A stretch of 39,062 nucleotides of DNA, from positions 1 to 39,062 of the forward strand of contig CALJAA010000210.1 of assembly GCA_938028465.1 (NCBI GenBank). The letters are read 5' to 3'. The translations under genes and the position numbers were made by a program. The notes beneath the pieces were generated by a model. That model did not search any database and had not been told where the DNA came from. It was given only the letters and a program-made list of their open reading frames with translations. This document shows, in pieces, positions 1 to 7,511 of this stretch. The stretch is from an uncultured Granulosicoccaceae bacterium. GTDB lineage: Bacteria; Pseudomonadota; Gammaproteobacteria; Granulosicoccales; Granulosicoccaceae. Every line of letters begins with the position of its first letter. The first letter of the stretch is position 1.

Positions 1-1197
1 GCTACCATTTTGAATATAAATAGCGCCACCCGATCCGTTTAATGTTTCGTTATCGAGGATTGTTACATTATCCAGTGTAGTGGTGCTTCCATCAGCTTGT
101 ATTGCCGCGCCATTCCCTGTAGTTAATTCACCTTCGGTTAGCGTTATATTTTGTATTAGCAGTTCATATCCATGGTTGTCGATGATCCTGTCGTCATCAT
201 TCGCAGCGAGAGTAGTTTGTCCCACGGTAGATCCAGAAATGACTAAATCGTCAAGTACGTCAAGATCGCCGGATAGGGATAGTTCCTCGTTCGGGTTTCC
301 TTCAACTTTAAACACTCCAGCCTCTAGCTGTATTTCATCTGCGCCCGGTGTATTGTTCGCTGCGATGACTGCCTCGCGAATGGATATTCCGGTATCACCG
401 GGGTTAAGTAGGAGAGAGTTTATTGATGTAGTATCCCCATCGACAACATCTTCAATGTCATTTACCTGTATTAATGCCAAAGAGCCAGTCCACTCTTGCT
501 GGACACGTTCGGTACCAAGAGACGATGTTTCAACTAAGCCTGTAGTATTTTCTAGTACCCAATTACCACCACGGTTTTCATGTCCAGTAGTATCATCACT
601 TGCTGCAACGTCGGCGCCGGTAATTGCTGCAAGCCGTTCTATAAGATTTAAACCGCTAACACCCTCAGTTAAATCGCATCCATAAAGCAGTACATCTGCA
701 TCGCTAGTTAAGTGAAGTCTCCAGCTTGTTAATTGTTCTTCAAAGCTGTTGACTGAATTAAGATCTAACCAATCCGTACCTAAACGTAAACCGTCGCTAT
801 CGCCGTGGGCTAAAAAATGAATACTGCCAACCGAATCGTATTGAGTAATTACTTGTGTTATTGAATCAATACCTCCAGTTTGCGTATCAATAATGTGCAC
901 GATTGCATCACCGCGATCTACGGCGAGAATAGCTTCAATCTCATCACGGCTAGCATCAGAGCGTATGTCGATAAAGATTAATTCAACTGGCTTTATCTCA
1001 GGGTTGGTGTCCGGCTCAGGGGTTGTGATGCTTTTCTGTGAAAACGGGTCATAAGAAATAGGTGTGTTGTACGAGTCTTGATCATCCAACAACAATGCGC
1101 CCACAGCCAAACCCAGAGGGTCTGCTGAAAAAAGCACGCGTGGCTCTAATCGCTCGGCGATGATTCGATCTTTATGTGTTGTTAGTTTCTTCTTCAT
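1..1197 (-). CDS. DUF4347 / beta-helix surface protein, C-terminus beyond window
   Basis: On the minus strand an open frame runs from an ATG at 1197 off the left edge (about 399 codons seen). It begins MKKKL and then shows LEPRVLFSADPLG, a motif found near the N-terminus of many giant proteobacterial surface proteins. Residues about 60-185 fit DUF4347: VELIFIDIRSDA, IHFLAHGDSDGLRLG, DVLLYGCDLTEG. From about residue 262 the segment SIREAVIAANN opens what looks like a right-handed parallel beta-helix, with a GSGGAIYIQNG-type turn near the edge. Known of the family: very long, exported, often calcium-binding repeat proteins. An adhesion role is inference. No ribosome-binding site is evident before 1197 and the frame stays open up to 1425, so an upstream GTG start is possible. 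Otherwise 1198-1430 holds nothing I recognise. Confidence 0.8.
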   Translation of the reverse strand, partial: MKKKLTTHKDRIIAERLEPRVLFSADPLGLAVGALLLDDQDSYNTPISYDPFSQKSITTPEPDTNPEIKPVELIFIDIRSDASRDEIEAILAVDRGDAIVHIIDTQTGGIDSITQVITQYDSVGSIHFLAHGDSDGLRLGTDWLDLNSVNSFEEQLTSWRLHLTSDADVLLYGCDLTEGVSGLNLIERLAAITGADVAASDDTTGHENRGGNWVLENTTGLVETSSLGTERVQQEWTGSLALIQVNDIEDVVDGDTTSINSLLLNPGDTGISIREAVIAANNTPGADEIQLEAGVFKVEGNPNEELSLSGDLDVLDDLVISGSTVGQTTLAANDDDRIIDNHGYELLIQNITLTEGELTTGNGAAIQADGSTTTLDNVTILDNETLNGSGGAIYIQNGS

Positions 1198-1430
1198 TAC
1201 CGCTAATGGCTTATGCAGCGCAGATGCTTCCTGCGTTGTCGCTACCGGAAAAAGTTGTGGCTCATCACGAACTAGCGGCAAAAACTGTGCGTTCTGCACG
1301 CTTGATGGGGCGTGAAGGGTGAATTCGTAGCGATCTTCAGGCAATGTGTGAGATGAGTCACACTGGGGTAGTTGGAACAGGTGGGGGCAGCTAGGTGGCT
1401 TAGCTTTGGTACGAATGAATGTTGCTTAGC

Positions 1431-2057
1431 TTATTGGCCGAACCGCTTGGCGCTCGTTAAGTATTCGATCTCTTCTGGCGTGGATTGGCGCCCTAAGACC
1501 TTATTACGGTGAGGGAAACGGCCAAACTGAACAATGATATCCCTATGTTCTATCGCTGCGTCTATTCCGCCCTTGGTGCCTAGCTTGTTGAATAGCGCTA
1601 ATGATTGGTTTTGGGTATCCAGGTCTTCAGTGTGCATAAACGGCATATAGCAAAATTGCCGTTCTGCTTGGCTCATCTCTCTATCTAAGCCCTCATTGAT
1701 CGTGTGCGAGGCTATCTCTAGTGCAAATGGGTCATAGGCAAACGCTTTGGGAGTTCCGCGATAGCTATTACGCGGGAATTGGTCCAGCACGATAGTGGCC
1801 GCAAGGAGCTTACGAGGCTCGTTACCCAAAGAGGTGGGTGTATTATCGGCAATGCGAGAAATAAGCGGTTCGAATTGATTTCTTATTGTGTCATCCACTC
1901 TTTTGGTAGACTGATACCACTGCTTCGGCGTGAGTTCTTCAAACCAGAAGGTAAGGACTTCGTCTTGCCAAAATTTTTGCAAACGACTTTGCAAATGGCC
2001 GCGTGGCGAGCCAGATGATTCGCCATGCAACTTATCGTGTGTTTTATCGTCAGACAT
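1431..2057 (-). CDS. DUF924 family protein
   Basis: A 208-residue protein fitting DUF924 (PF06041). Seen: VLTFWFEEL near the N-terminus, then LAATIVLDQFPRNSYRGTPKAFAYD, ERQFCYMPFMHTEDLDTQNQSL in two pieces along the chain, and RDIIVQFGRFPHRNKVLGR near the C-terminus. These are the conserved blocks of the family, which forms a TPR-like all-helical fold of unknown biochemical role. There is no signal peptide or membrane segment, so it is probably cytoplasmic. The ATG at 2057 is the natural start. The first about 25 residues are polar and poorly conserved, as usual here. It is divergent from the GlxA-type regulator (141 bp shared upstream region) and lies upstream of the DUF4347 gene on the same strand, but 233 bp away, so cotranscription is uncertain. 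Confidence 0.85.
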   Translation of the reverse strand: MSDDKTHDKLHGESSGSPRGHLQSRLQKFWQDEVLTFWFEELTPKQWYQSTKRVDDTIRNQFEPLISRIADNTPTSLGNEPRKLLAATIVLDQFPRNSYRGTPKAFAYDPFALEIASHTINEGLDREMSQAERQFCYMPFMHTEDLDTQNQSLALFNKLGTKGGIDAAIEHRDIIVQFGRFPHRNKVLGRQSTPEEIEYLTSAKRFGQ

Positions 2058-2198
2058 GCATCAGCTACGCATTGGTGGTAGCGGGTATTTTAACCCAAAG
2101 TTAGCGATGACTCGGCGATTTAGCCAAGTTTAGTGTAGAACTCCTTTGGCATATGGGTTTCTACTAACCATCCACTGTTAAACAGTTTGGAAGGATTC

Positions 2199-3173
2199 AT
2201 GAGCATTGATTTTAGTCGCTATGGTGTTCCTAATGAGCCTGCCAAAAACCGTGTTGGTTTTTTCTTGCTCGACACCTTTGGCATGCTGCCATTTATATCA
2301 GCATTAGAAGCATTAAGAGCGGCTAATCGGTTCAGCGGCCAAGCGCTTTACAGTTGGCACCTTTTTGGAGAAAGTGATTCGCCTGCGGTTGCGAATAACG
2401 CTATTGAGCAAGCGGTAGAAGGGCGATTGTTACCTACAGCCGAAATTGATCGCTTGATTATATGCGGCCCTCACGAACCCAACCATTATCAAAATGATGA
2501 TGTCAGTCGCACGCTAAAGCAGCTGTCGAAAAATGGCGTGGCCTTAGGCGCACTTGATACCGGCACTTTTTTGTTAGCTCGAGCCAAGTTAATCGGTAAC
2601 CGACGTTGCACTGTACATTGGGAAAACCTACCGGGGTTTGTAGAGGCCTATCCCGAACTTAATGTATCAAACGAGCTATACGAAATTGATCGTAACCTCT
2701 TCACCTGTGCTGGCGGTGATGCAGCTCTTGATATGATGCTAAGCATAATCGAGACAGAGCACGGCAAGCAGTTGTCTGCTCAAGTGGCCGATCTTTTTAT
2801 ACACACGGCCATTCGTCGTACCGGGGAATCTCAACGAGTTTCTACCCGAGATCGCACCGGTGTTTCGCATCCTGGTTTACTCGATTGCATTGAGCTGATG
2901 GAAGCGAATAAAGAACAGCCGCTAACCTCGACAGAGCTTGCCAACATGATCGGCATCTCTAGGCGCCAGTTGGAGCGTCTATTTCGTGTTCATCTAGAAC
3001 AATCGCCATTGCATTACTATCAGCAGATCCGGCTGAAAGCTGCTCGCAAGCTACTCGAGCAAACCAGCATGAGCGTCACTGAGGTGGCGAGTGCGTGCGG
3101 ATTCAGTTCAACTGACCACTTTTCACGTCGTTTTAAGCTGCTTTTTGGTGTGCCGCCACGCAATATCAGATAG
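2199..3173 (+). CDS. GlxA/GbdR-type AraC family transcriptional regulator
   Basis: A 324-residue regulator with an N-terminal DJ-1/PfpI-like (class I amidotransferase fold) domain, residues about 15-190 (VGFFLLDTFGMLPFISALEA, GALDTGTFLLARA, TVHWENLPGF, FTCAGGDAALDMML), and a C-terminal AraC-type double helix-turn-helix, about 220-320 (STELANMIGISRRQLERLF, VTEVASACGFSSTDHFSRRF). The start is set at the ATG at 2199 because GGAAGGA ends four bases before it; an in-frame TTG at 2187 would place that site inside the gene. Relatives include GbdR, CdhR and ArgR of pseudomonads, activators of glycine betaine, carnitine and arginine catabolism. The next two genes encode methylated-amine enzymes, so activation of that locus by a betaine-type ligand is the likely job (inference). 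The expected nucleophile Cys is replaced: GALDTGTFLLA, as in other ligand-sensing members. Confidence 0.88.
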   Translation: MSIDFSRYGVPNEPAKNRVGFFLLDTFGMLPFISALEALRAANRFSGQALYSWHLFGESDSPAVANNAIEQAVEGRLLPTAEIDRLIICGPHEPNHYQNDDVSRTLKQLSKNGVALGALDTGTFLLARAKLIGNRRCTVHWENLPGFVEAYPELNVSNELYEIDRNLFTCAGGDAALDMMLSIIETEHGKQLSAQVADLFIHTAIRRTGESQRVSTRDRTGVSHPGLLDCIELMEANKEQPLTSTELANMIGISRRQLERLFRVHLEQSPLHYYQQIRLKAARKLLEQTSMSVTEVASACGFSSTDHFSRRFKLLFGVPPRNIR

Positions 3174-3277
3174 ATTCATGTTGTTGCCGCAAAACTTAGC
3201 TTATCTGTCGCTTATGGTCGCCTAGTATCCTGTCGAGCCAGCAATAATCGCGTGTCCATATACCGAGAATCAACAGA

Positions 3278-4846
3278 ATGGCTACGTTATCTAAAGGACA
3301 ATCCCGCCGTGGCGCCCGGGCTGCAAAGCGCGCTTTACGTGGCGGTCCGCTAGCCGATGAAGACCGAGCCGTACGGCCTGGTTTATCTGGTGGTAAGTAC
3401 CATCCGCTGACTGATGGCGACGTACTCAAAATCAATGAAGCGGTGATGACCGCGCTCGAAACCATTGGTTTATCTCAAGCGATACCGTCGTGTATTGAGG
3501 CCGTAACCAAAGCCGGTGGTAAATATGAAAACGGCCGCTTATATTTCCCTCGTGCATTAGTAGAAGACACCATCGCCAATTGCGCTAAAGAATTAGTGCT
3601 CTATGGCCAAGACCCAAAACACGATATCGAAGTAACCGACAACCGTGTGTACTTTGGTACTGCCGGTGCTGCCGTACACATAGCTGATATTGAAGGCAAT
3701 GAGTATCGTGAATCAGAACTAGCCGATCTATATAACATTTCGCGCTTGGTCGATACGCTCGACAACATTCACTACTTCCAACGTTGCCTAGTGCCGCGTG
3801 ATGTGGCTGACCCATTAGATATGGATTTCAATACCTGCTATGCAGCGGTAAGCGGTACTACCAAGCACGTGGGTTCAAGTTGGGTTGAGCCAGAGAACTT
3901 TGAACAGTCGCTACAAATGCTTCACATGATAGCCGGTGGCGAAAAGAAATGGCGCGAGCGTCCGTTCGTGAGTATGTCTAACTGTTTTGTTGTTCCACCA
4001 ATGCGGTTTGCTGAAGATTCGTGTTTTTGCCTTGAGTCTGCCGTTCGCGCGGGTATGCCGACATTGCTGCTAGCTGCGGGGCAGGCAGGGGCAACTAGTC
4101 CAGCGTCCTTAGCGGGTGCCGTTGTACAAGAGGTAGCTGAAGTATTGGCAGGCCTGGTTTGGGTCAACTTAATTGTGCCAAAACACCCAGCTATCTTTGG
4201 CACATGGCCATTCGTATCCGACCTACGTACCGGTGCCATGAGTGGCGGTAGTGGTGAGCAAGCCGTGCTAATGGCGGCCTGCGGGCAAATGGGTCGATTC
4301 TATAATGTCCCGACCGGTGTCGCTGCGGGTATGGCGGACGCCAAGTTCCCTGATGCACAATCAGGGTTTGAAAAGGCCTATACCAATACGTTGGCTGCTC
4401 ATTCTGGGGCTAACCTAATTTATGAATCAGCAGGTATGCATGCTTCATTATTAGGGTGTTGCTACGAAAGCTTTGTAATAGATAACGATATGCTCGGTGC
4501 GATAAATCGTACTGTCAGAGGTATCGAAGTCACAGATGAATCGCTGTCGCTGGATGCTATGCGTGATGTTTGTATTGATGGCCCTAGTCATTATTTAGGC
4601 CATGATCAAACGTTTGGTTTGATGCAAAAGGATTACATTTATCCTGAAATCGGTGATCGTACCAGCCCCAAAGAATGGGCTGAAGCCGGAAAGCCAAACC
4701 TAATTGTAAACGCGCGCGCTAAAGTGGATGACGTTTTAGCGACTCACTTCCCGAGCCATATCAGCAACGAGCTGGATGATGAGATTCGAGAAAAATTTAA
4801 TGTCTTGTTGCCAAAAGAAGCAATGAGTCCTAATCAGGAAACATAA
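3278..4846 (+). CDS. MttB superfamily (trimethylamine/betaine) methyltransferase, non-pyrrolysine
   Basis: A 522-residue member of the trimethylamine methyltransferase family (MttB, PF06253), TIM-barrel. Recognisable blocks: LTDGDVLKINEAVMTALETIGL, FGTAGAAVHIAD, GSSWVEPENF, AIFGTWPFVSDLRTGAMSGG, GMADAKFPDAQSGFEKAY, SGANLIYESAGMHASLLGCC and YESFVIDNDMLG (each shown in part). The frame has no internal amber codon, so it lacks the pyrrolysine of methanogen MttB. Known of non-Pyl members: MtgB of Desulfitobacterium moves a methyl from glycine betaine to a corrinoid protein. No corrinoid-binding protein is encoded in this window, so the methyl acceptor is open. The first about 35 residues are Arg/Ala/Gly rich and atypical. 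The stop shares its last A with the start of the next gene (TAATG), implying translational coupling. Probable role: first demethylation of a quaternary or tertiary amine, cytoplasmic. Confidence 0.85.
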   Translation: MATLSKGQSRRGARAAKRALRGGPLADEDRAVRPGLSGGKYHPLTDGDVLKINEAVMTALETIGLSQAIPSCIEAVTKAGGKYENGRLYFPRALVEDTIANCAKELVLYGQDPKHDIEVTDNRVYFGTAGAAVHIADIEGNEYRESELADLYNISRLVDTLDNIHYFQRCLVPRDVADPLDMDFNTCYAAVSGTTKHVGSSWVEPENFEQSLQMLHMIAGGEKKWRERPFVSMSNCFVVPPMRFAEDSCFCLESAVRAGMPTLLLAAGQAGATSPASLAGAVVQEVAEVLAGLVWVNLIVPKHPAIFGTWPFVSDLRTGAMSGGSGEQAVLMAACGQMGRFYNVPTGVAAGMADAKFPDAQSGFEKAYTNTLAAHSGANLIYESAGMHASLLGCCYESFVIDNDMLGAINRTVRGIEVTDESLSLDAMRDVCIDGPSHYLGHDQTFGLMQKDYIYPEIGDRTSPKEWAEAGKPNLIVNARAKVDDVLATHFPSHISNELDDEIREKFNVLLPKEAMSPNQET

Positions 4847-7266
4847 TGAAAACGCAGGCACGAGTAGTAATTATAGGTGGTGGTGTTGTAGGTTGTAGCG
4901 CCATGTACCACCTAGCCAAGCGCGGTTGGACTGATGTGGTACTCGTTGAAATGGATGAGCTCACATCCGGCTCTACTTGGCACGCAGCGGGTAACATCCC
5001 AACGTTCTCTGGTGTGCGCAATATGATTAAGTTGCAGCACTACAGTACAGAGTTATACGCAAAATTAGCTGTCGATCCTGAATACCCGATTAACTATCAC
5101 CAAACGGGTTCTATCCGTTTGGCTCAAAACAATTCTCGCATGGAAGAGTTTCATCACGTAACCGGCATGGCTAACGCCATGGGCCTTGAATACGAGATGC
5201 TTGACACCGCTGAAATGAAAAAGCGTAATCCCTTTTTAGAGGATCACGATTTAGAAGGTGCTCTTTGGGATCCGTACGATGGCGACATCGATCCAAGCCA
5301 GTTAACGCAAGCGCTAGCTAGTGCATCTCGTAAAATGGGTGGCGAGATTAATCGCTTTACTAAAGTAACGGGCGTTGAAGCAATGCCTAACAACGAATGG
5401 AAGGTCAAAACTGACAAGGGCGACATCCAGTGTGAGTACGTGATCAACGCTGGCGGTTACCGAGGTGCTGAAATCACTGAGATGGCGGGTAACTTCTTGC
5501 CGATGGTTTCGATGGAGCATCAGTATCTAGTCACCGAAGCAGTGCCTGAACTGGAAGCGGCGAAAGACCTCATGCCACTTGTGCGTGATCCTGATGATTC
5601 GTACTACCTACGTCAAGAGAAGCAAGGTTTGATACTCGGCCCCTATGAATGGCAAGCCACGCCACATTGGGCTGATGGCAAATTGCCAGACAACTTCGCC
5701 TATGAGTTATACGCTGATGATTTAGAGCGTTTGGAGTGGTACATCGAAGCCGCTTGTAAGCGTATGCCTATTCTAGGCACCGTTGGTGTGCAAAAAGTCA
5801 TAAACGGTCCTATCCCGTATTCGCCTGATGGCAACCCCTATGTTGGCCCAGCATTTGGCCTGAAAAACTTCTTTCATGCTTGTGGTTTTAGCTTTGGTAT
5901 TTGCCAAGGTGGTGGTGCAGGTAAATCCATAGCTGAATGGGTTATCGATGGCCGTCCTGAATGGGATTTATGGGCGCTTGATCCGCGTCGTTACACAGAA
6001 TACGCCAACCAGAAATACGTGGTTGATCGCGCAACTGAGTTGTACCAAAACGAATACGCGATTGGTTTTCCCGAAGACGAATGGCCAGCTGGTCGTCCTG
6101 CACTGACGTCACCCACATACGAAGCGTTAAAAGATAAAGGCGCACCGATGGGTGCACGTGGTGGTTGGGAACGCGCAACCTATTTTCCAGAAGATGGCAC
6201 AGCGGCTGAAGTTGAACCTAGCTTCCGTCATAAGTCGTATCACTCCACCGTTGCAGCTGAATGTAAGCACGTTCGCGAAAAGGTCGGTGTGTTGGATCTC
6301 TGTGGTTTTACTAAGTACGAATTGAAGGGCACAGGCTCTGCTGCTTGGCTCGATACAATGATTGCGGGTAATTTGCCAAAGGTAGGCAGATTAAGCCTTT
6401 CGTACTTCTGCACCACAACAGGTGGTGTATGGAGTGAAATGACGATCACTCGTATGGATGAAGAGCATTTCATCTTAGTAACTGCAGCAGCTGCTAAATG
6501 GCATGACATGCAATGGCTGGTTGAGCACATGCCAGCAGAGCACACCATGGAGCTGACGGATATCACTGACGACTACGGCACTTTAGTTGTGGCTGGGCCA
6601 AGTTCGCGTGATGTGATGCAGAAGATGAGTAACGGCGACTTCAGTAAAGAAGGGTTCAAGTGGCTGACGGCTCAGCGTGTAACGCTTGAAGGTGCTGATG
6701 TTATTGCTCTGCGTGTTAACTATGTAGGTGAGCTGGGCTGGGAGCTTCATGTTCCTGTTGCTAAGCAGCTTGATTTATATAACGCCATCATGAAAGCCGG
6801 CGAAGAATACGAGATTCGTGACTTTGGTATCTATGCGATGGAGTCAATGCGCTTAGAGAAATGCTACCGCGCATGGAAACTCGAGCTTGATCACGAGTAT
6901 TCACCGTTGCGTTCTGGCCTTGATCGCTTTGTTAATTTAGATAAGCCAGATTTTATTGGCAAAGAAGCCATGGTTAAAGAACTTGAACAAGGCTTGCCAG
7001 ATTTGTTCGTGCCGTTTGTATTAGATGAAGACGACTGCGATGCCGTTTACGGTTGCCCAGTATTGGTTAATGGCGAAGTAGTGGGTTACACTACATCGGG
7101 TGGTTACGGTCACTGCATCGAGAAGAGTATCGCCTTGGGTTATATCCGTACTGATCTGGCTACAGCGGGTACTAAAGTGCAGATTGATGTGTTGGGCAAA
7201 ATGCGAAATGCAGAAATTGTCGCTGAGCCGATTTATGATCCGGAGAATAAAAAGCTTCGGGCTTAA
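4846..7266 (+). CDS. FAD-dependent dimethylglycine dehydrogenase-like protein with GcvT domain
   Basis: An 806-residue fusion. Residues about 5-390 are a DAO-type FAD oxidoreductase: dinucleotide motif VVIIGGGVVGCSAMYHLAKR, then SGSTWHAAGN, the position where dimethylglycine/sarcosine dehydrogenases attach FAD to His. HQTGSIRLA, YDGDIDPSQLTQALA and PYSPDGNPYVGPAFGLKNFF are further family blocks. Residues about 430-800 are an FAO_M/GCV_T folate-binding aminomethyltransferase half (KVGVLDLCGFTKYELKG, NYVGELGWELHVPV, YAMESMRLEKCYRAWKLEL, GKEAM). Known chemistry: oxidative N-demethylation with the one-carbon unit passed to tetrahydrofolate as 5,10-methylene-THF. Length matches rat DMGDH and bacterial homologues. 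It is translationally coupled to the MttB-family gene. The exact substrate (dimethylglycine, sarcosine or another methylamine acid) cannot be read from sequence. Confidence 0.88.
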   Translation: MKTQARVVIIGGGVVGCSAMYHLAKRGWTDVVLVEMDELTSGSTWHAAGNIPTFSGVRNMIKLQHYSTELYAKLAVDPEYPINYHQTGSIRLAQNNSRMEEFHHVTGMANAMGLEYEMLDTAEMKKRNPFLEDHDLEGALWDPYDGDIDPSQLTQALASASRKMGGEINRFTKVTGVEAMPNNEWKVKTDKGDIQCEYVINAGGYRGAEITEMAGNFLPMVSMEHQYLVTEAVPELEAAKDLMPLVRDPDDSYYLRQEKQGLILGPYEWQATPHWADGKLPDNFAYELYADDLERLEWYIEAACKRMPILGTVGVQKVINGPIPYSPDGNPYVGPAFGLKNFFHACGFSFGICQGGGAGKSIAEWVIDGRPEWDLWALDPRRYTEYANQKYVVDRATELYQNEYAIGFPEDEWPAGRPALTSPTYEALKDKGAPMGARGGWERATYFPEDGTAAEVEPSFRHKSYHSTVAAECKHVREKVGVLDLCGFTKYELKGTGSAAWLDTMIAGNLPKVGRLSLSYFCTTTGGVWSEMTITRMDEEHFILVTAAAAKWHDMQWLVEHMPAEHTMELTDITDDYGTLVVAGPSSRDVMQKMSNGDFSKEGFKWLTAQRVTLEGADVIALRVNYVGELGWELHVPVAKQLDLYNAIMKAGEEYEIRDFGIYAMESMRLEKCYRAWKLELDHEYSPLRSGLDRFVNLDKPDFIGKEAMVKELEQGLPDLFVPFVLDEDDCDAVYGCPVLVNGEVVGYTTSGGYGHCIEKSIALGYIRTDLATAGTKVQIDVLGKMRNAEIVAEPIYDPENKKLRA

Positions 7267-7267
7267 T

Positions 7268-7412
7268 CGGTCATGCCCAGTGGGGCACTTACATCCCGCG
7301 TATTCGGTCATCCCCGCGAAGGCGGGGATCCATCTACGGTATTGAATATGGATCCCCGCCTTCGCGGGGATGACAAGCCAGCGCGGAGTTGTCTAGCCAG
7401 CGCGGGGATGAC
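7268..7412. repeat. Palindromic dispersed repeat element, copy 1 (dRS3/REP-like)
   Basis: Begins 2 bp after the preceding stop codon. It holds a perfect 27-bp inverted repeat, left arm 7307-7333 and right arm 7348-7374, with a 14-bp loop; the core is CCCCGCGAAGGCGGGG. The first 40 bp (7268-7307), including CAGTGGGGCACTTAC, recur with about 34 of 40 identities, inverted, at 32401-32440. An 11-bp direct repeat AGCCAGCGCGG occurs at 7376-7386 and 7395-7405. No transposase or coding capacity. It resembles the ATCCCCGC...GCGGGGAT intergenic repeats common in Proteobacteria (dRS3-like). As RNA it would form a long hairpin between two transcription units and could act as a terminator or transcript stabiliser (inference). 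Confidence 0.85.
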
Positions 7413-7511
7413 GAAGCTCTAGAAGCACGACAAGCCCCCGCGCCACCAACCAGATTGTGTAGAATCCCCTGATTCGTTCTCAATCAAATACCCTCATGTA
7501 TCAGCGCGCCC

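Noticed and set aside
80..685. A 201-residue Ser/Pro/Val-rich open frame on the plus strand.
   Set aside because: It lies antisense to the DUF4347/beta-helix protein, whose minus-strand translation shows clear domain motifs throughout.
3174..3277. Cobalamin or glycine riboswitch in front of the methyltransferase gene.
   Set aside because: Only 104 bp are available and no B12-box or glycine-aptamer-like core was seen.
3278..4846. Pyrrolysine-containing MttB.
   Set aside because: The frame has no in-frame TAG over its full length and no pyl genes are present.
6240..6566. A 108-residue minus-strand frame within the FAD/GcvT gene.
   Set aside because: Its sequence shows no family motif and it lies wholly inside a well-supported gene.
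7268..7412. Insertion sequence or MITE with target duplication.
   Set aside because: No transposase and no clear target-site duplication; treated as a dispersed palindromic repeat.
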